From contig CBDHYJ010000049.1 in the NCBI GenBank assembly GCA_965275905.1, forward strand, positions 45,965 through 109,964: a stretch of 64,000 bases of DNA, in the 5' to 3' direction. Shown here one piece after another: positions 1-8,437 of the stretch. The first letter of the stretch is position 1; each line of letters starts with the position of its first letter. Source of the DNA: CBDAQD01 sp965275905 (GTDB taxonomy: Bacteria; Pseudomonadota; Alphaproteobacteria; Rhizobiales; JAJFHC01). Position numbers and translations under genes: made by a program. Under the pieces are notes generated by a model. That model had not been told where the DNA came from and did not search any database. It was given only the letters and a program-made list of their open reading frames with translations.

Positions 1-473
1 GTGAACTGGAAAGCGAATTGCAGGCGCAGCGAGAGATGGATTCGGCGCGGGCGCGGTACTGGAAGATCGTCAATCCCAATGTGAAGAACGGTCTGGGCAA
101 ACAGACGGCTTACAAGCTTGTGCCCGCTGCGAACGCCCTGCCTCTGCTCGACCCGCAGTCGCCGGTGGCGAAGCGGGCAGGCTTCATGTTCAAGCATTTC
201 TGGGCGACGCAATACGCGCCCGACGAACTCTATCCCGCGGGCGACTTCCCGAACCAGAGCGCAGGTGGTGACGGGCTGCCCGCCTGGACGGCGGCCGACC
301 GGCCCTTGAGTGAAACCGACGTGGTCGCCTGGTACACGCTCAACTTCCACCATCTGCCGAGGCCGGAAGACTGGCCGATCCAGCCCGTGGTTTATGCCAA
401 TTTCCACTGGATGCCTGACGGCTTCTTCGACGAGAACCCCGCCCTCGACGTACCGCCGAACGATCTCAAATGA
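1..473 (+). CDS. Primary-amine (copper) oxidase, C-terminal fragment
   Basis: This is the last ~157 residues of a copper/topaquinone amine oxidase; the reading frame is open from base 3 and the rest lies before the window. The family oxidises primary amines to aldehydes with release of ammonia and H2O2. The visible part carries the family's closing signature NFHHLPRPEDWP, in which a histidine is the third copper ligand, followed by the PVVYANFHW strand. The topaquinone tyrosine and the first two copper histidines are outside the window, so activity cannot be judged here. The last 8 bases overlap the end of the convergent transglutaminase-like gene. Confidence 0.93.
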   Translation, partial: ELESELQAQREMDSARARYWKIVNPNVKNGLGKQTAYKLVPAANALPLLDPQSPVAKRAGFMFKHFWATQYAPDELYPAGDFPNQSAGGDGLPAWTAADRPLSETDVVAWYTLNFHHLPRPEDWPIQPVVYANFHWMPDGFFDENPALDVPPNDLK

Positions 474-1338
474 ACCGCTGTTCCTGGGTGCCGCCGACAA
501 GGACGCTCAGGACCGTGTCGCCCGGTTTCGCCCAGGGGTAGGCTTCGAAGACGGCCTGCGCGGCTTCGGGCGTTTCCGGCGGGTCGACGGTCGCGTCGGC
601 CAGCGCGTCGAACTGCGCATAGGCATCGTCGGGCACGGCCTGCAGGCGGCTGCACTCCCGGCCGGGCCCCCAGTAATCCCAGGGCAGGGTCTCGATCCCT
701 GCGAGCGCCGCCGCATCCTTGAGCACGTTTGACGCCGGAAACCAGTCACCGCTGATCCCGGCATAGAACAGGCCGCAGGTCTCCGCATCGATCTTTCCGG
801 ATCTGATCTCGCGCCACAGTTGGGGTCCGCTGCGAAAGCGGTCGCGCGGCACGTCCGTGACGTCGAACGTGATGCCGTGCCCTTCGCGGGCGCGAAGCCC
901 GAGCTGTGCGTCAAGCAGGCGCCATTCCCCGTCGTGCCTGTATTCGCACAGCCAGTGATCTTCCCAGCGGTCCGGCCGGAAATAGTTTACGAACCCGACC
1001 CGCAGCCGCGCCTCGATGCCGTTGGACCGGAACACGCTCGCCGCGATCAGGACAAAGTCATGACAGGTCCCGTAGAGGTATGCGGACAAGGCGCGCTGTT
1101 CGCTGAGCGGGCGGTCGTCGCGCTCAAAGGCGGTGCCCAGCAGGCGCTGGATTGTCCGCAGGCCGCGATCGGTTTCGGCGTAGTCGGGTACGCCGAACTT
1201 GAGGAACCGCGCGGCGGCGTGATGGATCAGGAAATTCTCCAGCGCGTCCGCGAGCGCCAATGGTTCGGTGGGAAGGACCGCTAGTCGGTCGCGATAGAGC
1301 CCGGGATCGGACCAGGGTGTATGATCGGCGTAGCTCAT
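466..1338 (-). CDS. Transglutaminase-like domain protein
   Basis: The 290-residue protein has a transglutaminase-like (papain-fold) core with the expected Cys-His-Asp triad: C92 in LYGTCHDF, H128 in WEDHWL and D143 in WRLLDAQ. There is no signal peptide, so it is probably cytoplasmic. Bacterial proteins of this type act as proteases or amidases rather than true cross-linkers. Substrate unknown. It converges on the amine oxidase and overlaps its stop by 8 bases. The start at 1338 gives a natural N-terminus (MSYADHTPW). Confidence 0.8.
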   Translation of the reverse strand: MSYADHTPWSDPGLYRDRLAVLPTEPLALADALENFLIHHAAARFLKFGVPDYAETDRGLRTIQRLLGTAFERDDRPLSEQRALSAYLYGTCHDFVLIAASVFRSNGIEARLRVGFVNYFRPDRWEDHWLCEYRHDGEWRLLDAQLGLRAREGHGITFDVTDVPRDRFRSGPQLWREIRSGKIDAETCGLFYAGISGDWFPASNVLKDAAALAGIETLPWDYWGPGRECSRLQAVPDDAYAQFDALADATVDPPETPEAAQAVFEAYPWAKPGDTVLSVLVGGTQEQRFI

Positions 1339-1433
1339 GACATGTACGATGCTACAGCACTGTCGTCAGCAGTGCAGCGAAACTCTGAGCGAATCTGTCC
1401 AGACGCGATCCCGTTGCGCGCGGTCCCGCGACG

Positions 1434-1814
1434 TCAGACCGCATAGTAGAACTCTTCGCGGACGACCTTGCCGCCCTTGACCGTATAAATCCCGACTTCC
1501 TTCATTTCGCTGCGGTCGCCGGTATCCTTGTTGGTCGCATCGATCTCGAAGATCACGGCAAAGCGGTCAGTGCCGTGGAAATACGGGCCTTCGACGTTTG
1601 CCGAATGAACCTCCATCGTGTTGTTCCACCATTCGTGTTTCCCGCGAATGGCGTTGACGCCGGCGCTCTCCGGGCCGTCCATGCCCGGCATAGGCAGGGC
1701 TTCGACCGATACCGCGTCCGCCGAATAGAGTTCTTCGAGACACTTCTGCTCATTGCCTTCCCGGCAATAGGTTACGAGCTGGTTGGCGACATCGGTCAGC
1801 GTGCTGTCAAACAT
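1434..1814 (-). CDS. NTF2/SnoaL-like fold protein
   Basis: A 126-residue protein with the cone-shaped NTF2-like fold pattern: N-terminal helices, a tryptophan-rich segment (KHEWWNN), then strands ending GGKVVREEFYY. Such proteins are small isomerases, hydrolases or ligand binders; no catalytic assignment is possible here. An in-frame ATG lies 18 bases upstream, but GAGGAGGT sits at ideal distance before the ATG at 1814, so that start is preferred. It stands alone between convergent or unrelated genes. Confidence 0.75.
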   Translation of the reverse strand: MFDSTLTDVANQLVTYCREGNEQKCLEELYSADAVSVEALPMPGMDGPESAGVNAIRGKHEWWNNTMEVHSANVEGPYFHGTDRFAVIFEIDATNKDTGDRSEMKEVGIYTVKGGKVVREEFYYAV

Positions 1815-1892
1815 GGTCAGGTACCTCCTCATCTGCAGTTAGAGGCGTATTCACCTGTACCGATGGTATTTCAGCACTGTGACAGGCACGAA

Positions 1893-3041
1893 TCACATTG
1901 GGGTGTTGCCGTCCTTGATCGCCGTCTGCGCGCGGCCGACGGATCTGGCGTCGAAGGACACACTCTTGATCAGGGCGTAGATGGGCATTCCCGGCTCAAG
2001 GCCGAGTTCGGCGAGCGAAGCCCGTGTTATCCGGGCGCGCAGGTTTCCACCGCCGATATCGACGAGCGTCTCGGCAAAGGCGGTGTCCGGTTCTTCCGCG
2101 ATCTCCGCAATCGTGCCGGAGAGGATATTCCTGATGCTGATGCCTTCCGGCTTCTGTCTGGTCAGAGCGACATCCCGGGCCCGGACGCGGAGGCGGACGT
2201 CTTCGCCGATCGCGACGTTAGCGATCGGAATGGTGATTTTCTGACCGCCGTGGTCGAGTTCCGTGAGATGGTAGGTCTTGTCGTGAGACGCGACACGCGC
2301 TGTCAGGATGACGCCGGCTTCGAAGCGGCCGGTCGCCGGGCCGATGTCGAGCCGTTCCAGCATGTCGCTCACGGGACCGTCCGCGACCCTCTTCCCCGAG
2401 GCGATGATCACCATGCGATCGGCCAGGCGTGCGACCTCGCTGATCTCGTGGCTGACATAGAGAATGGGGATTGAGAGGGCTTCGTTCAGGGCCTCGAGAG
2501 ACGGCAGGATCTCGTCCTTGGCCCCGCGGTCGAGGCCTGACAGCGGCTCGTCCATCAGAAGCAGGCGCGGCTGCGAGAGCAGGGCCCGGCCGACCGCGAT
2601 CTTCTGGCGCTCGCCTCCGGAAAGCCCGGCGGGAGAGCGGTCGAGCAAACGATCGATGGCGAGCAGGTCGACCACGTTGTCGAACCCGAGAAGGCCACCG
2701 TCGGGCTTGCCGGCCGTACGGCTGGCGCCGTACATCAGGTTCTCGCGCACAGACAGGTGGGGAAACAGGCTGGCTTCCTGAAACACATATCCGATCGGCC
2801 GCTGATGCGGTTTGCGGAATGTGCGTCCGCCCTCGTCCTGCCAGGTTTCACCGCCCACCTCGAGCCGGCCGGACATCCGGGTGAGCCCGGCCACGCAGCG
2901 CAGTGTCGTCGTCTTGCCGCAGCCGGTCGGTCCGAAAAGAGCGGTAATACCCTGCAATGGCGCGCGGAAATCGATATCGAGCGCGAAGTTGCCGACCTCT
3001 CCGGTGAACCTCGCATCGATTGTTGACTGGGCATCGTTCAC
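1893..3041 (-). CDS. modC: Molybdate ABC transporter ATP-binding protein ModC
   Basis: This 382-residue ATPase powers molybdate import with ModB and ModA. It shows the Walker A GPTGCGKTT, the signature LSGGERQ, Walker B LLLMDEP and the switch histidine in YVSHE, and ends in a MOP/TOBE domain of ~65 residues that binds molybdate or oxyanion. The frame stays open far upstream inside modB, but the GTG at 3041 overlaps the modB stop by 4 bases (GTGA). This is the coupled start expected in a modABC operon. It is the last gene of the operon, whose order is modA-modB-modC. Confidence 0.95.
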   Translation of the reverse strand: MNDAQSTIDARFTGEVGNFALDIDFRAPLQGITALFGPTGCGKTTTLRCVAGLTRMSGRLEVGGETWQDEGGRTFRKPHQRPIGYVFQEASLFPHLSVRENLMYGASRTAGKPDGGLLGFDNVVDLLAIDRLLDRSPAGLSGGERQKIAVGRALLSQPRLLLMDEPLSGLDRGAKDEILPSLEALNEALSIPILYVSHEISEVARLADRMVIIASGKRVADGPVSDMLERLDIGPATGRFEAGVILTARVASHDKTYHLTELDHGGQKITIPIANVAIGEDVRLRVRARDVALTRQKPEGISIRNILSGTIAEIAEEPDTAFAETLVDIGGGNLRARITRASLAELGLEPGMPIYALIKSVSFDARSVGRAQTAIKDGNTPM

Positions 3042-3721
3042 GATCCGGCGTTCCTCATGCGCTTTTCGACCAGCATCATCGACAGAATGACGGTGAAGGC
3101 GAAGACCAGCATTCCGCCTGCCAGCACGTGGGCCTGAGTCCATTGCTGTGTCTCGACGAAATCGTAAATCGCGATGGAGAGGACTTTGGTTTCGCCGGGA
3201 ATGTTGCCGCCGATCATGAGAATGACCCCGAATTCGCCGACCGTATGGGCGAAGCCGAGCACCGCGCCGGTGATGAAGCCGGGCCGCGCCAGAGGCACCG
3301 CCACGCTCCAGAACGAATCCCACGGCGAGGCGCGCAGTGTTGCCGCGACTTCAAGCGGGCGCTCGCCGAAAGCCTCGAAGGCGTTGCGGATCGGCGTCAC
3401 CACGAAGGGCATGGAGTAGATCACGGACCCGATCACCAGCCCCTCGAAGGTGAAGGCAAGCGATCGTCCGCCGAACAGGCTGGCGACCCAGCCGCCGGGA
3501 CCGTCGGGCCCGAGGGCAACCAGGAGGTAGAATCCGAGAACTGTGGGCGGCAGCACGAGCGGCATGGCGACGACGGCGGCGATGATTTCCTTGCCGCCGA
3601 AGCGCGACCGCGCCAGCCACCAGGCGATCGGCGTGCCGATGAGGAGCAGGAGGACGGTCGTCGTCGCGGCGAGCTGGATCGTCAGCCAGACGGGTGACCA
3701 GAGTTCAGCGAAGTCCAGCAT
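3038..3721 (-). CDS. modB: Molybdate ABC transporter permease ModB
   Basis: A 227-residue inner-membrane permease with about five hydrophobic helices. The EAA-type coupling loop reads EVAATLRASPWDSFWSV, a close fit to ModB/CysT-family permeases. It forms the channel through which ModA delivers molybdate. It lies 8 bases after modA and its stop overlaps the modC start by 4 bases. Confidence 0.94.
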   Translation of the reverse strand: MLDFAELWSPVWLTIQLAATTTVLLLLIGTPIAWWLARSRFGGKEIIAAVVAMPLVLPPTVLGFYLLVALGPDGPGGWVASLFGGRSLAFTFEGLVIGSVIYSMPFVVTPIRNAFEAFGERPLEVAATLRASPWDSFWSVAVPLARPGFITGAVLGFAHTVGEFGVILMIGGNIPGETKVLSIAIYDFVETQQWTQAHVLAGGMLVFAFTVILSMMLVEKRMRNAGS

Positions 3722-3729
3722 CGCGCCCC

Positions 3730-4491
3730 TCAGTCACCGCCGCCATAGCCGTATCTGTCCCTGATGGCCTGCGCCCCTGCTCCGCGAAGGAAGCGCATGA
3801 ATGCGCGCGCCGCGGCATTGTTGGCGCCGCGCTTGAGCAGGACCGCGTCCTGGGCAATCGGGGCATAATACCGTTCCGGAACAATCCAGCGCGATCCGTC
3901 TGTCCGGTCCATGACCTGGGACAGCGCGACAAAGCCGAGTTCGGCGTTTCCCGTGTCGATGAACTGGAAGGTCTGGGCGATGTTGTTGCCGAGAACGAAT
4001 TTGCCCTTGAGGGTGTCATGGACGCCGAGAGCCTTGAGGACCTGCACGGCCGCATCGCCGTAAGGCGCCGTCACCGGATTGGCCAGGGCGATCTTGTGAA
4101 ATCCGTCGCGCTCGAGTGTGGCCGCGCCGTCAACGAGTCCCCTGTCGGCACTGAACAGCACAAGGCGACCCTTGGCATAGGTGAACCGGCTGCCGGCGAG
4201 CGCCAGCCCGTCTTCTATGGCTTTTTGCGGCCTTGCCGCATCGGCGGCGAGGAAGATCTCGAACGGCGCATCGAGGCCGATCTGCGTGAACAGCTGCCCC
4301 GTCGATCCGAAGCTGAAGACCGCCTGATACCCGGTCTCCTCGGTGAACGCCGCACCGATCTCTTTGGCCGCCTGGGTGAAATTGGCGGCGACGGCCACGC
4401 GCACTTCCCCTGCGGCCGGAGCCTGCGGAGTGCTGATCAGCAAGGCAGCCCAGAACAGAACGACCGCTCCAGGCCGCAGAAAACTGCGCAT
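3730..4491 (-). CDS. modA: Molybdate-binding periplasmic protein ModA
   Basis: A 253-residue substrate-binding protein for molybdate. The N-terminus MRSFLRPGAVVLFWAALL is a signal peptide with probable cleavage after APAAG. The mature part begins VRVAVAANF and carries the oxyanion-binding FGSTGQL motif and the PYGDAA segment typical of ModA. The frame could be extended to 4575, but that would place the ModE-type palindrome at 4517-4544 inside the gene. The start at 4491, just before the signal peptide, is therefore chosen, although no good ribosome site is visible there. Confidence 0.92.
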   Translation of the reverse strand: MRSFLRPGAVVLFWAALLISTPQAPAAGEVRVAVAANFTQAAKEIGAAFTEETGYQAVFSFGSTGQLFTQIGLDAPFEIFLAADAARPQKAIEDGLALAGSRFTYAKGRLVLFSADRGLVDGAATLERDGFHKIALANPVTAPYGDAAVQVLKALGVHDTLKGKFVLGNNIAQTFQFIDTGNAELGFVALSQVMDRTDGSRWIVPERYYAPIAQDAVLLKRGANNAAARAFMRFLRGAGAQAIRDRYGYGGGD

Positions 4492-4516
4492 TCGAGGGAG
4501 GAGCACCGGACGGATC

Positions 4517-4544
4517 TCCGATATGTTCACGCGGCTATATCGGA
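4517..4544. promoter_or_regulatory. ModE-type operator (Mo-box)
   Basis: A perfect 8-base inverted repeat (TCCGATAT / ATATCGGA) with a 12-base spacer lies between modA and the ModE-like gene. Its core CGATAT-N12-ATATCG has the same arm length and spacing as the known E. coli modA ModE site (CGTTAT-N12-ATAACG). The site supports molybdate-dependent repression of modABC by the regulator encoded immediately upstream. Confidence 0.75.
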
Positions 4545-4586
4545 AAACCATAACCAAGCTCCGGCACGGCTGCAACAGGTGGCCCG

Positions 4587-4952
4587 CTACGTGACGTCAT
4601 GCCGCAACAGATGCCGCAACGCGCGCAATTCGTCTTCGATGGCCTCCGCAGCCCGGTCTTCCATCGACCGGTAGAGTGACAGAACCTCTTTCCCGAGATC
4701 GGTCAGTTGCGCGCCGCCCCGCGTACGGCCCCCCTTCGAGGTCGCGACAAGTTCCGTACGGAAGTCCGTGTTCAGGCCGTCGACCAGTCTCCAGGCTTTC
4801 TTGTAGCTCATGCCGAGCTGCCGCCCGGCCGCCGCGATCGAGCCGGTCTCCTCGATGCCCTGCAGCAGGTCGGCCTTTCCCGGCCCGATCACGACTTCCG
4901 GTTCGAGCACGATGCGCAGGCGGGCGCCGGGTGTCTTGTTGGCGGCTTTCAT
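4587..4952 (-). CDS. ModE-like regulator, DNA-binding domain only
   Basis: A 121-residue protein matching the N-terminal winged helix of ModE: LLQGIEETGSIAAAGRQLG followed by MSYKKAWRLVDGLN, the recognition region, then GRTRGGAQLT. Full ModE is about 260 residues and senses molybdate through C-terminal MOP domains. These are absent here, and the stop at 4587 is clean. It is encoded just upstream of modA in the same direction, with the operator between them, so it probably regulates modABC and possibly itself. How it senses molybdate is open. Confidence 0.88.
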   Translation of the reverse strand: MKAANKTPGARLRIVLEPEVVIGPGKADLLQGIEETGSIAAAGRQLGMSYKKAWRLVDGLNTDFRTELVATSKGGRTRGGAQLTDLGKEVLSLYRSMEDRAAEAIEDELRALRHLLRHDVT

Positions 4953-4983
4953 GGGCCCAGTCTATACAAGCAGCGCCAACGGG

Positions 4984-5505
4984 TCAGCCGGCGTCATCGG
5001 GGATGGGACGCTCCATGAACACGACCGGCAGCGTGAGCTCATCGGACATACGCACCGCCTCGCGCCGTACTGCCCGGAATCCCAATGCCGTGTAAAAACC
5101 TTCCGCATTGAGGCTTGAGTAGCACTGAAACTTCCTCGCGCCGGAGGATCCGGCATCATTCAGGCAGCGTTCGAAGATGGCCCGGCCGACGCCGCGTCCG
5201 GTCCAGTCGGCATGAGTGCCGAAATGGCGAATGTGAACGAGGCCCGGCTCGGTCTTTCCGGATCCGGGGTGCTCGAATGTCCAGCCACCGCATCCGACAA
5301 GCCTGCCATCCGGCGTCTCCGCGACATAGAAAGTGCCTGATTTCAGCAACGCGGGATTCGCGCGGGTCATCAGGGGGAGGGCGAGCGCCAGTGTGGCGTC
5401 GTCATATCCGGCCGTCATCAGCACCGGATACGACGCCTCCAGCAGAGCCGTGACAGCGGACGCATCGTCGGGCGTCGCAGGCCTCACGGAAAACTGTGCG
5501 GCCAT
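4984..5505 (-). CDS. GNAT family N-acetyltransferase
   Basis: A 173-residue GNAT protein. The acetyl-CoA-binding segment is visible as DWTGRGVGRAIFERCLNDA (the R/Q-x-x-G-x-G/A pattern), followed by FYTALGFRAV near the C-terminus. The ATG at 5505 has a consensus AAGGAGGT six bases upstream and is preferred over an in-frame start 33 bases earlier. The acetyl acceptor cannot be predicted. Confidence 0.85.
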   Translation of the reverse strand: MAAQFSVRPATPDDASAVTALLEASYPVLMTAGYDDATLALALPLMTRANPALLKSGTFYVAETPDGRLVGCGGWTFEHPGSGKTEPGLVHIRHFGTHADWTGRGVGRAIFERCLNDAGSSGARKFQCYSSLNAEGFYTALGFRAVRREAVRMSDELTLPVVFMERPIPDDAG

Positions 5506-5584
5506 GCCGTGACCTCCTTGTCCTGGATCAATTCCCAAGCGCGCTCATTGGGCGACCCTCGTTGTCGATTGCTGAGGAGCAACC

Positions 5585-6565
5585 ATGCGCATAGCAACCT
5601 TCAATCTCGAAAACCTGGGCGGCGTCAATGACGAAGGCGCGGCGTTCGAGGATCGGATTGCTGTGCTGCGTCCGCAGATCGAGCGCATCGATGCCGATGT
5701 GCTCTGCCTGCAGGAAGCCAACGGAGAAAGAGCGAAAAAGGGCGCCGATCGTGGCCTCGCTGCCCTCGACCGTCTGATCGAGGACACGCCCTACCAGGGT
5801 TTCATCCGGGTGAACAGCGTCGATCCGCAATCGCAGCGGATTTCGGACCGGCATAATCTTGTCGTGCTGAGCCGCTGGCCGATCCGGGACAGGCGGCAGA
5901 TCTGGCACGACTACGTGCCGCCGGTCGATCACACCCCCATTACGGCGGAACCGCCATCCGGAGCGGCACCGGTCGCCTGGGACCGCCCGTTGCTGTACTG
6001 CATGATCGACCTGCCGGACGGCAGGCCTCTGCACGTGATCAATCTCCATCTGCGCGCGCCGCTGGCGGCTCCGGTGCAGGGTCAGAAGAGCGGGCCGTTT
6101 TCCTGGCGGTCCGCGTCTGGCTGGGCGGAGGGGTATTACATGGCAATGCTGAAACGCAGCGGCCAGGCGCTGGAGGCGCGGCTTCTCATCGATCGGATCT
6201 TCGACCGCGAGCCTGAGGCACTGGTCGTGGTTTGCGGCGACTTCAATGCGTCCGAGCGGGAAGTGCCGGCCAGGATCATCAGCGCGGGCGTGGATGATAC
6301 CGGCAACGGCGACCTGGCCGGGCGGTCGCTGGTTTTCCTGGAGCGCTCGGTGCCGGAATCGCGGCGCTTCTCGGTGATTCACCACGGCCAGAAACTGATG
6401 CTCGACCACATCCTGATTTCCCACGCGTTGCTCGCCCGCTACAGGCATTTCGAAGTGCACAACGAACTGATCGGCGACGAACTCTTCGGATTTGCCAATA
6501 TCGAACGCAACCCGGAATCTTACCACGCTCCCGTAGTGGCGGAATTCGGTGACCGGGTGCCTTGA
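5585..6565 (+). CDS. Endonuclease/exonuclease/phosphatase-fold protein
   Basis: A 326-residue metal-dependent phosphoesterase of the DNase I-like superfamily. The metal and catalytic motifs are in order: N7 in TFNLEN, E44 in CLQEANGE, the central VVVCGDFNASE and the closing LMLDHILIS with its Asp-His pair. No signal peptide is visible, so it is probably cytoplasmic. GAGGAG lies just before the ATG. Whether the substrate is nucleic acid, a phospholipid head group or an inositol phosphate cannot be told. Confidence 0.85.
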   Translation: MRIATFNLENLGGVNDEGAAFEDRIAVLRPQIERIDADVLCLQEANGERAKKGADRGLAALDRLIEDTPYQGFIRVNSVDPQSQRISDRHNLVVLSRWPIRDRRQIWHDYVPPVDHTPITAEPPSGAAPVAWDRPLLYCMIDLPDGRPLHVINLHLRAPLAAPVQGQKSGPFSWRSASGWAEGYYMAMLKRSGQALEARLLIDRIFDREPEALVVVCGDFNASEREVPARIISAGVDDTGNGDLAGRSLVFLERSVPESRRFSVIHHGQKLMLDHILISHALLARYRHFEVHNELIGDELFGFANIERNPESYHAPVVAEFGDRVP

Positions 6566-6586
6566 TACGCACAATGCGCCGGATTG

Positions 6587-7120
6587 TCAGAACGCAATCT
6601 GGTCTTCGATGGCTGCGATACCGGCCTTGGCGCAGGCCTCGTCTTCGGAGCCCGACGGAGCGCCCGAGACGCCGATAGCGCCGACCATGTCGCCGTCTCC
6701 GGCCAGAATCTGCACGCCGCCGCCAAGCGGCAGGGCGTTGCTGACGTTGCGGATCGCCCAGGCCTCGCCGGATTCGGTGAGCTTGGAAAGTTCCAGCGTG
6801 TTTGTGCGGAAGCTGACCGCCGTCCAGGCCTTGCGGTAGGCCGTGTCCGGGGTGTGCGGACCGGCGAGCCGGTCGCGCAGGGTTGTCTGCAGGACACCGA
6901 AGCGGTCGGTCACCGAGACAGCGACCTGATAACCGCGATTGCGGCAGTCGTCGAGCGCACCCTGTGCGGCGCGTACGGCGACGTCCAGTTTCAGCACCCG
7001 GAAAGTCGCGAATGGCTCATCTTCGGCGGCCGACGGGGCCGACAGCCCCACAGCCGCCAGTGCCGGGCCTACCAGGCAGACGACCGCAAGTGTCGCATTA
7101 CGTTTGAATGCCGTTTCCAT
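6587..7120 (-). CDS. Secreted HbpS/GlcG-family protein
   Basis: A 177-residue protein with a signal peptide (hydrophobic stretch LAVVCLVGPALAAVGL, probable cleavage near SAA-ED) followed by a GlcG/HbpS domain. Typical features are VSVTDRFGV, the YRKAWTAVSF segment and the glycine-rich LPLGGGVQI. Family members bind haem or corrinoid, or accompany diol and glycolate utilisation; the ligand here is unknown. An upstream in-frame start would put about 37 residues before the signal peptide, so ATG 7120, preceded by AAAGGGA, is preferred. Confidence 0.8.
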   Translation of the reverse strand: METAFKRNATLAVVCLVGPALAAVGLSAPSAAEDEPFATFRVLKLDVAVRAAQGALDDCRNRGYQVAVSVTDRFGVLQTTLRDRLAGPHTPDTAYRKAWTAVSFRTNTLELSKLTESGEAWAIRNVSNALPLGGGVQILAGDGDMVGAIGVSGAPSGSEDEACAKAGIAAIEDQIAF

Positions 7121-7408
7121 CCCTGTGGTCCCTTTCGCTAAAGGGGCGTCCGGTGGCTCGATGTGAAAGGTCTTCTCTTGTTCCGGACGCAAGAGCGAAG
7201 AAAGGGTGGCAGAGACGGTCGCACGATTCAATATTTATATTCGAATAAATGAATAAACAGGCGTCCGAGTAACAGACAGATTGAAACGCACAGGACGTGG
7301 TGCGCCGCCGCGGTTGCCCAGTCATCACGCCGGCGAGGCGTGAATTGACCAACATTTGATGCGATGGCTTTTTCCAGCGGTTTCCTTCGCTCCAGACCGC
7401 CACATATC

Positions 7409-7783
7409 ATGAGGATGCTGAAGGTGCTGATACCGCTCGCAGTGCTGCTGGCTGTTGCGCCAACGCCGGACGAGGTGCGCGCGCAGGAACTCGATTCTGT
7501 TCTTGGCCGGCTGTCGAGCGAGGCGAGCCGCACTTGCGTGCGGGCGCAGAACCTGGATGTCCGGTCACGGCAGGCGCAATTCCGCGCCAATGCCAGCCGG
7601 CGGCAGTTTGCGCGGTTCTGTACCGGCGGCCGGCGTCAGGGGAACGAAGCACGCTGCAGCCGGTTCCAGCGCGAGGCACGCCGCGAAGCCGGCACCGCAC
7701 GGCGCCTGTCGCGCAGTGCGAGAGGATACCGGCGCGAATGCGTTCAGGTCCGCAGGCGGATCGAGCGGGAGAAACGGCGATAA
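7409..7783 (+). CDS. Secreted arginine-rich protein, unknown function
   Basis: I do not recognise this 124-residue protein. It begins with a clear signal peptide (MRMLKVLIPLAVLLAV, probable cleavage after VRA). The mature ~99 residues contain 28 arginines but only one lysine, plus four cysteines that could form two disulphides. The charge pattern suggests a helical coil. No ribosome site is strong; an ATG at 7415 is also possible. The signal peptide and consistent frame argue for a real gene, but arginine richness can also come from high GC, so confidence is moderate. Confidence 0.55.
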   Translation: MRMLKVLIPLAVLLAVAPTPDEVRAQELDSVLGRLSSEASRTCVRAQNLDVRSRQAQFRANASRRQFARFCTGGRRQGNEARCSRFQREARREAGTARRLSRSARGYRRECVQVRRRIEREKRR

Positions 7784-7795
7784 ACCGTTGCCCGG

Positions 7796-8437
7796 TCAGT
7801 CTGCGATTGCCCGGTAAGCGGCAACGAAGGCGCGCGCTTTCTCGCCGACCTCCGTGGCGGACCAGTCCGGCTTGAAGATTGCCGAGCCGAGACCGAAGCC
7901 GTCCGCGCCGGCGGCGAGATAGGGCGCCATTCGCTCGGGCGTGATACCGCCGACCGGAAGCAGCCAGGTGTCGGCGGGCAGCACCGCGCGCCAGGCCTTG
8001 ATGATCTCGGGCGGCAGGCCTTCTGCGGGAAACGCCTTCAGCATGTCCGCTCCGGCCCTGAGGGCCGCGAAGGCCTCTGTCGGCGTTGATATCCCCGGCA
8101 TGCTGGCAAGGCCGGCCGATTTCGTTGCGGCGATCACGTCCGCGTCCATGTTCGGGCTTACGACGAATGTTCCTCCCGAATCACGGATCTGTGCGACGTC
8201 GTCAGGTGCAAGCACGGTCCCGGCCCCGACGAGCATTTCCTCTCCGAAGGCCGTGGCGGCGATTTCGATGCTCTTCAGCGGTTCAGGACTGTTTAGCGGC
8301 ACCTCTATGACGGCGAAACCCGCATCGTAAAGCGCGCCGAAGACGGCCTTGGCGTTGACCGGTTCCAGGCCTCTGAGGATCGCCACCAGAGGCGGGTGTT
8401 CCGAAAGCGCCGACCTGAGCCGGTCTGCTGTGTTCAT
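7796..8437 (-). CDS. dgoA: 2-dehydro-3-deoxy-6-phosphogalactonate aldolase
   Basis: A 213-residue class I aldolase of the KDPG/KDPGal family that cleaves 2-keto-3-deoxy-6-phosphogalactonate to pyruvate and glyceraldehyde 3-phosphate (De Ley-Doudoroff route). It shows VAILRGLEP at the N-terminus, the VGAGTVL motif, the Schiff-base lysine in MLKAFPAE and the phosphate-binding PVGGITPE and GADGFGLGSA. Its ATG overlaps the dgoK stop by 4 bases, so the two are translationally coupled. No galactonate dehydratase is present in the window. Confidence 0.92.
   Translation of the reverse strand: MNTADRLRSALSEHPPLVAILRGLEPVNAKAVFGALYDAGFAVIEVPLNSPEPLKSIEIAATAFGEEMLVGAGTVLAPDDVAQIRDSGGTFVVSPNMDADVIAATKSAGLASMPGISTPTEAFAALRAGADMLKAFPAEGLPPEIIKAWRAVLPADTWLLPVGGITPERMAPYLAAGADGFGLGSAIFKPDWSATEVGEKARAFVAAYRAIAD

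Noticed and set aside
3042..3323. Longer N-terminus for ModC
   Set aside because: The extension is out-of-frame modB sequence without similarity; the GTG at 3041 with a 4-base overlap gives the normal ModC start.
5528..6574. A 348-codon minus-strand frame
   Set aside because: It lies opposite the exonuclease/phosphatase-fold gene, which has clear motifs and a ribosome site.
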